Counted from the first letter of the stretch, positions 23,538 through 38,898 are shown. The stretch: DNA of 64,000 nt from Linyphia triangularis (GCA_963978545.1 CAXBTE010000018.1:62001-126000); one strand, 5' to 3'. The notes: generated by a model not told the origin, from the letters alone. Program-made: numbers and translations.

Positions 23538-24606
23538 ATGACTCTAAAATAGAATTTCAATATTTCCTTGCATGCTGCACTTGGGTGTCCCCTGGAGAAA
23601 TTTACCTAAGTCGCAAATATCTCTAGATTGATTTCTAACATCTTCATATATACAGGGTCGTCATAATTAAAGTGATGGTTCTCAGCGTGATCTATTTGCG
23701 AAAATAGCGCCACATTTTGTTTGAAGATTAAACAAGAAGAGGGACCGCAGGATTACGAGAAAAAAGACTTCTGTTCCCAAAGTAACTGTGTAGTAAAAAA
23801 TGAGAGTTTTAAGAAATACAGAATCAATACTGAAATGAAATAACCTTTTTACTTAGCTCGCTTAACGACTTTATGCAAGCTCGAAATAGCAACAAATTTA
23901 AAAAGCGAAAAATTAACATAAATAGTGATAAAGTCTCTTCATCTGCAAATTCACTGTGTCCCAGAGAAAGCAGCAGCAGCAGAAGTTAAATCGAATTTCC
24001 CATTGCATCCTTTGACACAGTGCGAGTTTCTTGTTCTTGTGTTGCTTTAGCATACACTCCAACTGCTACGGAATTTCCGTAGTTGCTACGGAAATTAGTT
24101 GTAAACTACGGAATTACGGACGTATAGCAAAAAAACTACGGATCGGAATGAAATCGCTGTAAATATCATTTTGCTCGATTTTCCGCTCAATATTTTCCGC
24201 ACTTTTAAGAAGACGCAAAAAAATAATAATAATTTCCTCTCCTCTCCTTGAAAAGGAGGACGATCGTTTTGTCGAAGTGACGTCACGTCACATTTCGTAT
24301 ATTTTTTTGTGCGAAGCGAAGTGAGTTAAATAAAATAGTTTGAAGAAGAAAAACTTGAACCGTGATCGTGATCCAAATTTTCAAAGCGCATCAGATCAGA
24401 TTTCGAATTGTTTTTAATACATGAACGTGATTATAATGGATTGTTATTTAAAATGACCTAATCCGGCTTCCGATGTGGAAAAGCCATGCAAGAAGAGGAC
24501 AAATAATCAAAGATTTCGAGATTTTTAAGCATTTAAAAAAGATTTGACGAGCATTTAAAAAGGATATTTCCGTTCGGACATGCGAAATCGCGATGTCTTA
24601 TTAAAT

Positions 24607-24801
24607 TAAAGCTTGGCGTCCACTAGAGTTAAACAGTGCAGAGCAGAGCGGAGTGGATTCGAGCCAAATTACAAGTCTGTCAACGTCCATTGTAGCACGA
24701 GCCTCCTGCTACAGTAGACGTTGGCAGCCTTGTAATTGGCTCTTGTCCACTCCGCTCTGCACTGCTCTGCACTGTTCAACTATAGTGGACGCCAAGCTTT
24801 A
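24607..24801. mobile_element. Hairpin element, unit 4
   Basis: Same 195-bp element, GAGTGGATTCG form. Confidence 0.85.
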
Positions 24802-27800
24802 GGGTAATGTTTTTTGTAATTTACCTGTTGCCAATTCGTTTTTAAAAGACAGATTTATATTTAAAATTAAATATCACAGGAATTCATTAAAAATCCCGGA
24901 TTATATCCGATTTAAAAAAAAAAAAAAAAAAACTTAGGTAGGTTGTGAAAAGTTCTTAACATTCATTATATCAATTTTACAGTATTATAAATTTCAGTGG
25001 TTTTGGAAGTGGGGAGACGCGTGGGTATGTTCTTGAAAAGTGAGGGGACGCGTCACCCCGCGTCTACCCACACTTCTACCACTGGCCACCCTGGGCATAT
25101 AGCTATTCATGGCTTGTCTTAAGGAAGGTTTCATTGGATTAGAAGAGGCTACATTGTGGGTAGATTTCATTGGAAATTTTTTAAACACGGGATAAAACAT
25201 GCTAGAAGCGCAAAATTTCGCCACTTTGTTTTCTTAAAAGGCAGAATGTAAGACATTTCAGAACCAACCCATGATTCTCTTAATTTTCAAAGTTCATTAT
25301 TAGTAAGGATCCACATCCGGGAGATTCCATTTCGTATTCCAGTGAACCTGAATACATGTAAGAGGCAATTTTTTCCCCCCCATAAACAGGATTACATTAT
25401 AATGAAGTAAAATAACTAACCTCTTTTTGTCTGTGAAAAGAATAATTTATAAGCGCGTTATTATTATATATTTTAACTGCAATTTTTAATATTCAAATTG
25501 GATTCCTCGAAAAGTATTTATTACGAGTTAAAATAGGCAATTTATTTTCAAACATCTGAACAACGTGTATAGAAATCAACAATTTTAAATTTGCAAAAGC
25601 GGTTTTTAACATCTTGTTTTTTTAATCGATTAATAAAATGTTGTTTCGCTCCATATTAAAGAGATAACCATAGTATCATTGATTTGTGTATGATTCGATT
25701 TCAAGTTGCTGCGATTAGTTTCCAAGTTTGAATTAAAACTGAACATTTTATCATCCTTTTTTAAATCTTTCAAATTTGTTTTGTTTGTCCACAATCACTT
25801 ACTAGTTTATAGGATTGTTTCAATCCTACTTAAATCCCTTTATCCTAAGAGACGTGGCAAACTACTTATGCTTCGATAAAAATGGGCACTTTATCCTGAT
25901 TATATTCAGATTATTTTGAGATAATGTTTGATAATTTTTTTTTAAATAAATAAAATAGTTATTTCGATCAGGAAACAGTTTTTCTATAACTAAATTTCTC
26001 AAGCCTTGAATGGAAAAGTGAGGTTTAATAATTATGCGAAAATATGTCCTTTGTCTTTTATGTGGCGGCATCATCCCTCATTGAGCTTATTGTTACACCT
26101 CTCTCTTTTTTTATATACTACGCGTGCTCTAATAGTACCATGGTAAATGTCAAGGTTTTAAGAGTTATCAATTACCCCGCGTAATCATTGTTTTTGCTTT
26201 TTAATGTAATCAAAACTTAACAAGATGTGTATTGCATTTGAAATAAGGTTGGTTTTCTTAAGTACCCAAGTTTTTTTTAAATTATAAATGCTACTACCAC
26301 CACTACATTATTTTTAGTACAAATACATAAAAGCACGGGAAATGCTGCTAAAGTTAAGATCATACTTCATAGGATCATTTCTATAGTATGATTAGCGTGT
26401 TCACTCACCGAACATCGCAGACAACCCAACCACGATGATGTGAGATGGGGCTTCTGCCTGAGCGTGAAAGCGGCGAATCAACTGCTTGTCGGTTGCTTTG
26501 CCATTGATGATCGCACCTTTCTTTATTGTAAAGAGAGGATGGCAGGAACTCGATCTGAGTGGTCTAATTAATAAAAGATAAACATTCATTTGGGGCGAAG
26601 CTCTAGAAATTTGCTTTTCAACTTCGTCCCGTAGTGTTGACAAAGATTGCGTTGTTAGTCAAGAATTTTAAAATTCCCGGTGCCATTTTAGTAAAAGTAG
26701 TCGTTTTCACACTCACTGATTGAAATAATAAGTCGCAGATAGATATGACATTTGCTGCAATGACGGTTCAACTAGAAAGACGCAAATGGCTTGAACAAAG
26801 CTTATAAGGGATCAGACGATTTCGTTGACTTTTTATTTTGGTGTGGCAACAATTGAACACTAGAGGACGCTGCATACGGAAAGATCTCTTGAGTTTGCTT
26901 TGCCATGATTTACAGGCATATGCGAGCCAATTGAAATGAAAATATTCAACTGGACTTGATATCAGTTTTAGAACATGGAATTTTTGACATTCGCTCTTTC
27001 TTTGTCCCTAACTGATGGTGCTTGACAACTTTTTCCAGGCTTCCGGTATTATTTGCCATATTGAAAAAGTGATAAAATAGGGTATATTTGAAAAACATTG
27101 GACTTTAGGAGAAGTTACATTTTAGGATTCTCTTACTACCTGTTTAAATTTTGAACGGACCTTCTTTTCTTTTTTTAGAGTCTGATCGAAATGAGAGAAT
27201 TGTTGTTTGGAGCTCTTTGGATGGAAATTTAACAGGCGCATCTTGACCGAAATTTCAGAAATAGGGGAAACATCTTAGATGGAAAATTACTTCATTTATT
27301 TGTTATTAAGTCTGAATTTAAAACTGCTATTCTCGTACTATGTATCTAAATTAACTTGGCAAGTATTGGCTCATAAACGATTTAAATATTCAATAACTTT
27401 TGTAATGAATGACGAGGTGAATATTACATTACTTCTGAAATTTTGCGTGCCCACCACCTTCCCGGCCTTCAAATTGCATTCGTCTCTCTCAAAAGCAAAA
27501 CGTATCCTATTGGAGTTGATTTGCAGTACATGTTGGAAAATGCATATCAGCAATTTGAGAACTTTCGCTGGAACAACAGCGCCAAATTCGCCTGTGGTGG
27601 CTGAAAGTTGAATTCTTTATCTCTTCCAAACTTCGAGTTCTCTTCGTTTGAGAAGGTATGTGAACCAATATTGGTCGTGATTTGCCAGTTTTTATGCAGA
27701 GAGGGCGAAAGACTGCCCGTTCAATTTGAATCACGTTATTGACATTGCAACAGAAACTGCAATAAAAAAGTTACGTATACTTTACTTCATTTATTAAAGA

Positions 27801-28167
27801 AATAATACTTATCCGAAGGTTTTAAATTATCCATTTCAATTTAAATGACTTTTTTTGAAGATGTAGTTTTGTATTACATGGCTGTAAGGTGAGAACTTGG
27901 CGTAAACTTTTGCTTAACCACTTGATTGCAAAGTAGTACATGGCTTGTCCAAAGTAAAGACAGAAAAAGAAAGAAAAAAAAAATGAATGCCAAAATGTGA
28001 TGATTGTATTTCTACCAAAGAGAAATGAAGTGTTTTGTAGCTAGAGAGTAATAATATCACAAGTCGTACTTAGAAAAGCTGCACAAGTGTAAAAAGGCAC
28101 TATCCATCAACCACCACTTTTAAAGTAACTCCATTTAATATTTAAACACGACTTTCCATGTCTCGTT

Positions 28168-28311
28168 AGCTTTGCGCAGAGGCAGTGTCATAGCCAATGA
28201 GGTTCTACCGAGGCGTGACTATTGCTAGTTGAAAACTTTTCCCAATACCCCGCCATGTGGACGTGAAATACCGTCCGCAAAGGCAATTTTTGGAAACCTC
28301 TTCGGAGGTTT
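28168..28311 (+). ncRNA. U4: U4 snRNA, unit 5
   Basis: Full-length majority form with all U4 structural elements. Confidence 0.97.
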
Positions 28312-29380
28312 ATGACTCTAAAATAGAATTTCAATATTTCCTTGCATGCTGCACTTGGGTGTCCCCTGGAGAAATTTACCTAAGTCGCAAATATCTCTAG
28401 ATTGATTTCTAACATCTTCATATATACAGGGTCGTCATAATTAATGTGATGGTTCTCAGCGTGATCTATTTGCGAAATTAGCGCCACATTTTGTTTGAAG
28501 ATTAAACAAGAAGAGGGACCGCAGGATTACGAGAAAAAAGACTTCTGTTCCCAAAGTAACTGTGTAGTAAAAAATGAGAGTTTTAAGAAATACAGAATCA
28601 ATACTGAAATGAAATAACCTTTTTACTTAGCTCGCTTAACGACTTTATGCAAGCTCGAAATAGCAACAAATTTAAAAAGCGAAAAATTAACATAAATAGT
28701 GATAAAGTCTCTTCATCTGCAAATTCACTGTGTCCCAGAGAAAGCAGCAGCAGCAGAAGTTAAATCGAATTTCCCTTTGCATCCTTTGACACAGTGCGAG
28801 TTTCTTGTTCTTGTGTCGCTTTAGCATACACTCCAACTGCTACGGAATTTCCGTAGTTGCTACGGAAATTAGTTGTAAACTACGGAATTACGGACGTATA
28901 GCAAAAAAACTACGGATCGGAATGAAATCGCTGTAAATATCATTTTGCTCGATTTCCCGCTCAATATTTTCCGCACTTTTAAGAAGACGCAAAAAAATAA
29001 TAATAATTTCCTCTCCTCTCCTTGAAAAGGAGGACGATCGTTTTGTCGAAGTGACGTCACGTCACATTTCGTATATTTTTTTGTGCGAAGCGAAGTGAGT
29101 TAAATAAAATAGTTTGAAGAAGAAAAACTTGAACCGTGATCGTGATCCAAATTTTCAAAGCGCATCAGATCAGATTTCGAATTGTTTTTAATACATGAAC
29201 GTGATTATAATGGATTGTTATTTAAAATGACCTAATCCGGCTTCCGATGTGGAAAAGCCATGCAAGAAGAGGACAAATAATCAAAGATTTCGAGATTTTT
29301 AAGCATTTAAAAAAGATTTGACGAGCATTTAAAAAGGATATTTCCGTTCGGACATGCGAAATCGCGATGTCTTATTAAAT

Positions 29381-29575
29381 TAAAGCTTGGCGTCCACTAG
29401 AGTTAAACAGTGCAGAGCAGAGCGGAGTGAATTCGAGCCAAATTACAAGTCTGTCAACGTCCATTGTAGCACGAGCCTCCTGCTACAGTAGACGTTGGCA
29501 GCCTTGTAATTGGCTCTTGTCCACTCCGCTCTGCACTGCTCTGCACTGTTCAACTATAGTGGACGCCAAGCTTTA
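29381..29575. mobile_element. Hairpin element, unit 5
   Basis: Same 195-bp element, GAGTGAATTCG form. Confidence 0.85.
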
Positions 29576-32500
29576 GGGTAATGTTTTTTGTAATTTACCT
29601 GTTGCCAATTCGTTTTTAAAAGACAGATTTATATTTAAAATTAAATATCACAGGAATTCATTAAAAATCCCGGATTATATCCGATTTAAAAAAAAAATAA
29701 AAACTTAGGTAGGTTGTGAAAAGTTCTTAACATTCATTATATCAATTTTACAGTATTATAAATTTCAGTGGTTTTGGAAGTGGGGAGACGCGTGGGTATG
29801 TTCTTGAAAAGTGAGGGGACGCGTCACCCCGCGTCTACCCACACTTCTACCACTGGCCACCCTGGGCATATAGCTATTCATGGCTTGTCTTAAGGAAGGT
29901 TTCAATGGATTAGAAGAGGCTACATTGTGGGTAGATTTCATTGGAAATTTTTTAAACACGGGATAAAACATGCTAGAAGCGCAAAATTTCGCCTCTTTGT
30001 TTTCTTAAAAGGCAGAATGTAAGACATTTCAGAACCAACCCATGATTCTCTTAATTTTCAAAGTTCATTATTAGTAAGGATCCACATCCGGGAGATTCCA
30101 TTTCGTATTCCAGTGAACCTGAATACATGTAAGAGGCAATTTTTTCCCCCCCATAAACAGGATTACATTATAATGAAGTAAAATAACGAACCTCTTTTTG
30201 TCTGTGAAAAGAATAATTTATAAGCGCGTTATTATTATATATTTTAACTGCAATTTTTAATATTCAAATTGGATTCCTCGAAAAGTATTTATTACGAGTT
30301 AAAATAGGCAATTTATTTTCAAACATCTGAACAACGTGTATAGAAATCAACAATTTTAAATTTGCAAAAGCGGTTTTTAACATCTTGTTTTTTTAATCGA
30401 TTAATAAAATGTTGTTTCGCTCCATATTAAAGAGATAACCATAGTATCATTGATTTGTGTACGATTCGATTTCAAGTTGCTGCGATTAGTTTCCAAGTTT
30501 GAATTAAAACTGAACATTTTATCATCCTTTTTTAAATCTTTCAAATTTGTTTTGTTTGTCCACAATCACTTACTAGTTTATAGGATTGTTTCAATCCTAC
30601 TTAAATCCCTTTATCCTAAGAGACGTGGCAAACTACTTATGCTTCGATAAAAATGGGCACTTTATCCTGATTATATTCAGATTATTTTGAGATAATGTTT
30701 GATAATTTTTTTTTAAATAAATAAAATAATTATTTCGATCAGGAAACAGTTTTTCTATAACTAAATTTCTCAAGCCTTGAATGGAAAAGTGAGGTTTAAT
30801 AATTATGCGAAAATATGTCCTTTGTCTTTTATGTGGCGGCATCATCCCTCATTGAGCTTATTGTTACACCTCTCTCTTTTTTATATACTACGCGTGCTCT
30901 AATAGTACCATGGTAAATGTCAAGGTTTTAAGAGTTATCAATTACCCCGCGTAATCATTGTTTTTGCTTTTTAATGTAATCAAAACTTAACAAGATGTGT
31001 ATTGCATTTGAAATAAGGTTGGTTTTCTTAAGTACCCAAGTTTTTTTTAAATTATAAATGCTACTACCACCACTACATTATTTTTAGTACAAATACATAA
31101 AAGCACGGGAAATGCTGCTAAAGTTAAGATCATACTTCATAGGATCATTTCTATAGTATGATTAGCGTGTTCACTCACCGAACATCGCAGAAAACCCAAC
31201 CACGATGATGTGAGATGGGGCGAATCAACTGCTTGTCGGTTGCTTTGCCATTGATGATCGCACCTTTCTTTATTGTAAAGAGAGGATGGCTGGAACTCGA
31301 TCTGAGTGGTCTAATTAATAAAAGATAAACATTCATTTGGGGCGAAGCTCTAGAAATTTGCTTTTCAACTTCGTCCCGTAGTGTTGACAAAGATTGCGTT
31401 GTTAGTCAAGAATTTTAAAATTCCCGGTGCCATTTTAGTAAAAGTAGTCGTTTTCACACTCACTGATTGAAATAATAAGTCGCAGATAGATATGGCATTT
31501 GCTGCAATGACGGTTCAACTAGAAAGACGCAAATGGCTTGAACAAAGCTTATAAGGGATCAGACGATTTCGTTGACTTTTTATTTTGGTGTGGCAACAAT
31601 TGAACACTAGAGGACGCTGCATACGGAAAGATCTCTTGAGTTTGCTTTGCCATGATTTACAGGCATATGCGAGCCAATTGAAATGAAAATATTCAACTGG
31701 ACTTGATATCAGTTTTAGAACATGGAATTTTTGACATTCGCTCTTTCTTTGTCCCTAACTGATGGTGCTTGACAACTTTTTCCAGGCTTCCGGTATTATT
31801 TGCCATATTGAAAAAGTGATAAAATAGGGTATATTTGAAAAACATTGGACTTTAGGAGAAGTTACATTTTAGGATTCTCTTACTACCTGTTTAAATTTTG
31901 AACGGACCTTCTTTTCTTTTTTTAGAGTCTGATCGAAATGAGAGAATTGTTGTTTGGAGCTCTTTGGATGGAAATTTAACAGGCGCATCTTGACCGAAAT
32001 TTCAGAAATAGGGGAAACATCTTAGATGGAAAATTACTTCATTTATTTGTTATTAAGTCTGAATTTAAAACTGCTATTCTCGTACTATGTATCTAAATTA
32101 ACTTGGCAAGTATTGGCTCATAAACGATTTAAATATTCAATAACTTTTGTAATGAATGACGAGGTGAATATTACATTACTTCTGAAATTTTGCGTGCCCA
32201 CCACCTTCCCGGCCTTCAAATTGCATTCGTCTCTCTCAAAAGCAAAACGTATCCTATTGGAGTTGATTTGCAGTACATGTTGGAAAATGCATATCAGCAA
32301 TTTGAGAACTTTCGCTGGAACAACAGCGCCAAATTCGCCTGTGGTGGCTGAAAGTTGAATTCTTTATCTCTTCCAAACTTCGAGTTCTCTTCGTTTGAGA
32401 AGGTATGTGAACCAATATTGGTCGTGATTTGCCAGTTTTTATGCAGAGAGGGCGAAAGACTGCCCGTTCAATTTGAATCACGTTATTGACATTGCAACAG

Positions 32501-32915
32501 AAACTGCAATAAAAAAGTTACGTATACTTTACTTCATTTATTAAAGAAATAATACTTATCCGAAGGTTTTAAATTATCCATTTCAATTTAAATGACTTTT
32601 TTTGAAGATGTAGTTTTGTATTACATGGCTGTAAGGTGAGAACTTGGCGTAAACTTTTGCTTAACCACTTGATTGCAAAGTAGTACATGGCTTGTCCAAA
32701 GTAAAGACAGAAAAAGAAAGAAAAAAAAAAATGAATGCCAAAATGTGATGATTGTATTTCTACCAAAGAGAAATGAAGTGTTTTGTAGCTAGAGAGTAAT
32801 AATATCACAAGTCGTACTTAGAAAAGCTGCACAAGTGTAAAAAGGCACTATCCATCAACCACCACTTTTAAAGTAACTCCATTTAATATTTAAACACGAC
32901 TTTCCATGTCTCGTT

Positions 32916-33059
32916 AGCTTTGCGCAGAGGCAGTGTCATAGCCAATGAGGTTCTACCGAGGCGTGACTATTGCTAGTTGAAAACTTTTCCCAATACCCCG
33001 CCATGTGGACGTGAAATACCGTCCGCAAAGGCAATTTTTGGAAACCTCTTCGGAGGTTT
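32916..33059 (+). ncRNA. U4: U4 snRNA, unit 6
   Basis: Full-length majority form. The 23-bp deletion of this unit lies 1.7 kb upstream and does not touch it. Confidence 0.97.
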
Positions 33060-34128
33060 ATGACTCTAAAATAGAATTTCAATATTTCCTTGCATGCTGC
33101 ACTTGGGTGTCCCCTGGAGAAATTTACCTAAGTCGCAAATATCTCTAGATTGATTTCTAACATCTTCATATATACAGGGTCGTCATAATTAAAGTGATGG
33201 TTCTCAGCGTGATCTATTTGCGAAAATAGCGCCACATTTTGTTTGAAGATTAAACAAGAAGAGGGACCGCAGGATTACGAGAAAAAAGACTTCTGTTCCC
33301 AAAGTAACTGTGTAGTAAAAAATGAGAGTTTTAAGAAATACAGAATCAATACTGAAATGAAATAACCTTTTTACTTAGCTCGCTTAACGACTTTATGCAA
33401 GCTCGAAATAGCAACAAATTTAAAAAGCGAAAAATTAACATAAATAGTGATAAAGTCTCTTCATCTGCAAATTCACTGTGTCCCAGAGAAAGCAGCAGCA
33501 GCAGAAGTTAAATCGAATTTCCCATTGCATCCTTTGACACAGTGCGAGTTTCTTGTTCTTGTGTCGCTTTAGCATACACTCCAACTGCTACGGAATTTCC
33601 GTAGTTGCTACGGAAATTAGTTGTAAACTACGGAATTACGGACGTATAGCAAAAAAACTACGGATCGGAATGAAATCGCTGTAAATATCATTTTGCTCGA
33701 TTTCCCGCTCAATATTTTCCGCACTTTTAAGAAGACGCAAAAAAATAATAATAATTTCCTCTCCTCTCCTTGAAAAGGAGGACGATCGTTTTGTCGAAGT
33801 GACGTCACGTCACATTTCGTATATTTTTTTGTGCGAAGCGAAGTGAGTTAAATAAAATAGTTTGAAGAAGAAAAACTTGAACCGTGATCGTGATCCAAAT
33901 TTTCAAAGCGCATCAGATCAGATTTCGAATTGTTTTTAATACATGAACGTGATTATAATGGATTGTTATTTAAAATGACCTAATCCGGCTTCCGATGTGG
34001 AAAAGCCATGCAAGAAGAGGACAAATAATCAAAGATTTCGAGATTTTTAAGCATTTAAAAAAGATTTGACGAGCATTTAAAAAGGATATTTCCGTTCGGA
34101 CATGCGAAATCGCGATGTCTTATTAAAT

Positions 34129-34323
34129 TAAAGCTTGGCGTCCACTAGAGTTAAACAGTGCAGAGCAGAGCGGAGTGAATTCGAGCCAAATTACAAGTCT
34201 GTCAACGTCCATTGTAGCACGAGCCTCCTGCTACAGTAGACGTTGGCAGCCTTGTAATTGGCTCTTGTCCACTCCGCTCTGCACTGCTCTGCACTGTTCA
34301 ACTATAGTGGACGCCAAGCTTTA
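34129..34323. mobile_element. Hairpin element, unit 6
   Basis: Same 195-bp element, GAGTGAATTCG form. Confidence 0.85.
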
Positions 34324-37300
34324 GGGTAATGTTTTTTGTAATTTACCTGTTGCCAATTCGTTTTTAAAAGACAGATTTATATTTAAAATTAAATATCACA
34401 GGAATTCATTAAAAATCCCGGATTATATCCGATTTAAAAAAAAAATAAAAACTTAGGTAGGTTGTGAAAAGTTCTTAACATTCATTATATCAATTTTACA
34501 GTATTATAAATTTCAGTGGTTTTGGAAGTGGGGAGACGCGTGGGTATGTTCTTGAAAAGTGAGGGGACGCGTCACCCCGCGTCTACCCACACTTCTACCA
34601 CTGGCCACCCTGGGCATATAGCTATTCATGGCTTGTCTTAAGGAAGGTTTCAATGGATTAGAAGAGGCTACATTGTGGGTAGATTTCATTGGAAATTTTT
34701 TAAACACGGGATAAAACATGCTAGAAGCGCAAAATTTCGCCTCTTTGTTTTCTTAAAAGGCAGAATGTAAGACATTTCAGAACCAACCCATGATTCTCTT
34801 AATTTTCAAAGTTCATTATTAGTAAGGATCCACATCCGGGAGATTCCATTTCGTATTCCAGTGAACCTGAATACATGTAAGAGGCAATTTTTTCCCCCCC
34901 ATAAACAGGATTACATTATAATGAAGTAAAATAACGAACCTCTTTTTGTCTGTGAAAAGAATAATTTATAAGCGCGTTATTATTATATATTTTAACTGCA
35001 ATTTTTAATATTCAAATTGGATTCCTCGAAAAGTATTTATTACGAGTTAAAATAGGCAATTTATTTTCAAACATCTGAACAACGTGTATAGAAATCAACA
35101 ATTTTAAATTTGCAAAAGCGGTTTTTAACATCTTGTTTTTTTAATCGATTAATAAAATGTTGTTTCGCTCCATATTAAAGAGATAACCATAGTATCATTG
35201 ATTTGTGTACGATTCGATTTCAAGTTGCTGCGATTAGTTTCCAAGTTTGAATTAAAACTGAACATTTTATCATCCTTTTTTAAATCTTTCAAATTTGTTT
35301 TGTTTGTCCACAATCACTTACTAGTTTATAGGATTGTTTCAATCCTACTTAAATCCCTTTATCCTAAGAGACGTGGCAAACTACTTATGCTTCGATAAAA
35401 ATGGGCACTTTATCCTGATTATATTCAGATTATTTTGAGATAATGTTTGATAATTTTTTTTTAAATAAATAAAATAGTTATTTCGATCAGGAAACAGTTT
35501 TTCTATAACTAAATTTCTCAAGCCTTGAATGGAAAAGTGAGGTTTAATAATTATGCGAAAATATGTCCTTTGTCTTTTATGTGGCGGCATCATCCCTCAT
35601 TGAGCTTATTGTTACACCTCTCTCTTTTTTATATACTACGCGTGCTCTAATAGTACCATGGTAAATGTCAAGGTTTTAAGAGTTATCAATTACCCCGCGT
35701 AATCATTGTTTTTGCTTTTTAATGTAATCAAAACTTAACAAGATGTGTATTGCATTTGAAATAAGGTTGGTTTTCTTAAGTACCCAAGTTTTTTTTAAAT
35801 TATAAATGCTACTACCACCACTACATTATTTTTAGTACAAATACATAAAAGCACGGGAAATGCTGCTAAAGTTAAGATCATACTTCATAGGATCATTTCT
35901 ATAGTATGATTAGCGTGTTCACTCACCGAACATCGCAGAAAACCCAACCACGATGATGTGAGATGGGGCTTCTGCCTGAGCGTGAAAGCGGCGAATCAAC
36001 TGCTTGTCGGTTGCTTTGCCATTGATGATCGCACCTTTCTTTATTGTAAAGAGAGGATGGCTGGAACTCGATCTGAGTGGTCTAATTAATAAAAGATAAA
36101 CATTCATTTGGGGCGAAGCTCTAGAAATTTGCTTTTCAACTTCGTCCCGTAGTGTTGACAAAGATTGCGTTGTTAGTCAAGAATTTTAAAATTCCCGGTG
36201 CCATTTTAGTAAAAGTAGTCGTTTTCACACTCACTGATTGAAATAATAAGTCGCAGATAGATATGGCATTTGCTGCAATGACGGTTCAACTAGAAAGACG
36301 CAAATGGCTTGAACAAAGCTTATAAGGGATCAGACGATTTCGTTGACTTTTTATTTTGGTGTGGCAACAATTGAACACTAGAGGACGCTGCATACGGAAA
36401 GATCTCTTGAGTTTGCTTTGCCATGATTTACAGGCATATGCGAGCCAATTGAAATGAAAATATTCAACTGGACTTGATATCAGTTTTAGAACATGGAATT
36501 TTTGACATTCGCTCTTTCTTTGTCCCTAACTGATGGTGCTTGACAACTTTTTCCAGGCTTCCGGTATTATTTGCCATATTGAAAAAGTGATAAAATAGGG
36601 TATATTTGAAAAACATTGGACTTTAGGAGAAGTTACATTTTAGGATTCTCTTACTACCTGTTTAAATTTTGAACGGACCTTCTTTTCTTTTTTTAGAGTC
36701 TGATCGAAATGAGAGAATTGTTGTTTGGAGCTCTTTGGATGGAAATTTAACAGGCGCATCTTGACCGAAATTTCAGAAATAGGGGAAACATCTTAGATGG
36801 AAAATTACTTCATTTATTTGTTATTAAGTCTGAATTTAAAACTGCTATTCTCGTACTATGTATCTAAATTAACTTGGCAAGTATTGGCTCATAAACGATT
36901 TAAATATTCAATAACTTTTGTAATGAATGACGAGGTGAATATTACATTACTTCTGAAATTTTGCGTGCCCACCACCTTCCCGGCCTTCAAATTGCATTCG
37001 TCTCTCTCAAAAGCAAAACGTATCCTATTGGAGTTGATTTGCAGTACATGTTGGAAAATGCATATCAGCAATTTGAGAACTTTCGCTGGAACAACAGCGC
37101 CAAATTCGCCTGTGGTGGCTGAAAGTTGAATTCTTTATCTCTTCCAAACTTCGAGTTCTCTTCGTTTGAGAAGGTATGTGAACCAATATTGGTCGTGATT
37201 TGCCAGTTTTTATGCAGAGAGGGCGAAAGACTGCCCGTTCAATTTGAATCACGTTATTGACATTGCAACAGAAACTGCAATAAAAAAGTTACGTATACTT

Positions 37301-37685
37301 TACTTCATTTATTAAAGAAATAATACTTATCCGAAGGTTTTAAATTATCCATTTCAATTTAAATGACTTTTTTTGAAGATGTAGTTTTGTATTACATGGC
37401 TGTAAGGTGAGAACTTGGCGTAAACTTTTGCTTAACCACTTGATTGCAAAGTAGTACATGGCTTGTCCAAAGTAAAGACAGAAAAAGAAAGAAAAAAAAA
37501 ATGAATGCCAAAATGTGATGATTGTATTTCTACCAAAGAGAAATGAAGTGTTTTGTAGCTAGAGAGTAATAATATCACAAGTCGTACTTAGAAAAGCTGC
37601 ACAAGTGTAAAAAGGCACTATCCATCAACCACCACTTTTAAAGTAACTCCATTTAATATTTAAACACGACTTTCCATGTCTCGTT

Positions 37686-37829
37686 AGCTTTGCGCAGAGG
37701 CAGTGTCATAGCCAATGAGGTTCTACCGAGGCGTGACTATTGCTAGTTGAAAACTTTTCCCAATACCCCGCCATGTGGACGTGAAATATCGTCCGCAAAG
37801 GCAATTTTTGGAAACCTCTTCGGAGGTTT
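37686..37829 (+). ncRNA. U4: U4 snRNA, unit 7 (C104U)
   Basis: Full-length copy with one private change, C-to-T at nt 104 (37789), in the loop side of the central hairpin just before CGUCC. It probably has little structural effect. Confidence 0.96.
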
Positions 37830-38898
37830 ATGACTCTAAAATAGAATTTCAATATTTCCTTGCATGCTGCACTTGGGTGTCCCCTGGAGAAATTTACCTA
37901 AGTCGCAAATATCTCTAGATTGATTTCTAACATCTTCATATATACAGGGTCGTCATAATTAAAGTGATGGTTCTCAGCGTGATCTATTTGCGAAATTAGC
38001 GCCACATTTTGTTTGAAGATTAAACAAGAAGAGGGACCGCAGGATTACGAGAAAAAAGACTTCTGTTCCCAAAGTAACTGTGTAGTAAAAAATGAGAGTT
38101 TTAAGAAATACAGAATCAATACTGAAATGAAATAACCTTTTTACTTAGCTCGCTTAACGACTTTATGCAAGCTCGAAATAGCAACAAATTTAAAAAGCGA
38201 AAAATTAACATAAATAGTGATAAAGTCTCTTCATCTGCAAATTCACTGTGTCCCAGAGAAAGCAGCAGCAGCAGAAGTTAAATCGAATTTCCCATTGCAT
38301 CCTTTGACACAGTGCGAGTTTCTTGTTCTTGTTATGCTTTAGCATACACTCCAACTGCTACGGAATTTCCGTAGTTGCTACGGAAATTAGTTGTAAACTA
38401 CGGAATTACGGACGTATAGCAAAAAAACTACGGATCGGAATGAAATCGCTGTAAATATCATTTTGCTCGATTTCCCGCTCAATATTTTCCGCACTTTTAA
38501 GAAGACGCAAAAAAATAATAATAATTTCCTCTCCTCTCCTTGAAAAGGAGGACGATCGTTTTGTCGAAGTGACGTCACGTCACATTTCGTATATTTTTTT
38601 GTGCGAAGCGAAGTGAGTTAAATAAAATAGTTTGAAGAAGAAAAACTTGAACCGTGATCGTGATCCAAATTTTCAAAGCGCATCAGATCAGATTTCGAAT
38701 TGTTTTTAATACATGAACGTGATTATAATGGATTGTTATTTAAAATGACCTAATCCGGCTTCCGATGTGGAAAAGCCATGCAAGAAGAGGACAAATAATC
38801 AAAGATTTCGAGATTTTTAAGCATTTAAAAAAGATTTGACGAGCATTTAAAAAGGATATTTCCGTTCGGACATGCGAAATCGCGATGTCTTATTAAAT

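Larger units (their letters stand above)
20540..25315 (+). repeat. Array unit 4
   Basis: Complete 4776-bp unit. Its right half matches unit 2 (extra AGAA near 23195, the same U4 variant, GATTTTCC near 24178). Its left half does not match unit 2: it reads CTAACC near 20640 and GAAAACCC near 21645. A private base change lies near 21082 (ggaaaac for ggcaaac). Confidence 0.97.
25316..30086 (+). repeat. Array unit 5
   Basis: Complete 4771-bp unit. The left half matches the left part of unit 3 (GTATGATTCG near 25687, GACAACCC near 26420). The right half groups with units 1 and 6-8. Private changes lie near 28445 (taatgtg for taaagtg) and 28775 (cctttgc for ccattgc). Confidence 0.97.
30087..34834 (+). 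repeat. Array unit 6, with a 23-bp deletion
   Basis: This 4748-bp unit lacks exactly 23 bp between 31220 and 31221, relative to every other unit. It shares GGCTGGAAC near 31288 with unit 7 and TATGGCATTT near 31491 with units 7 and 8. Confidence 0.97.
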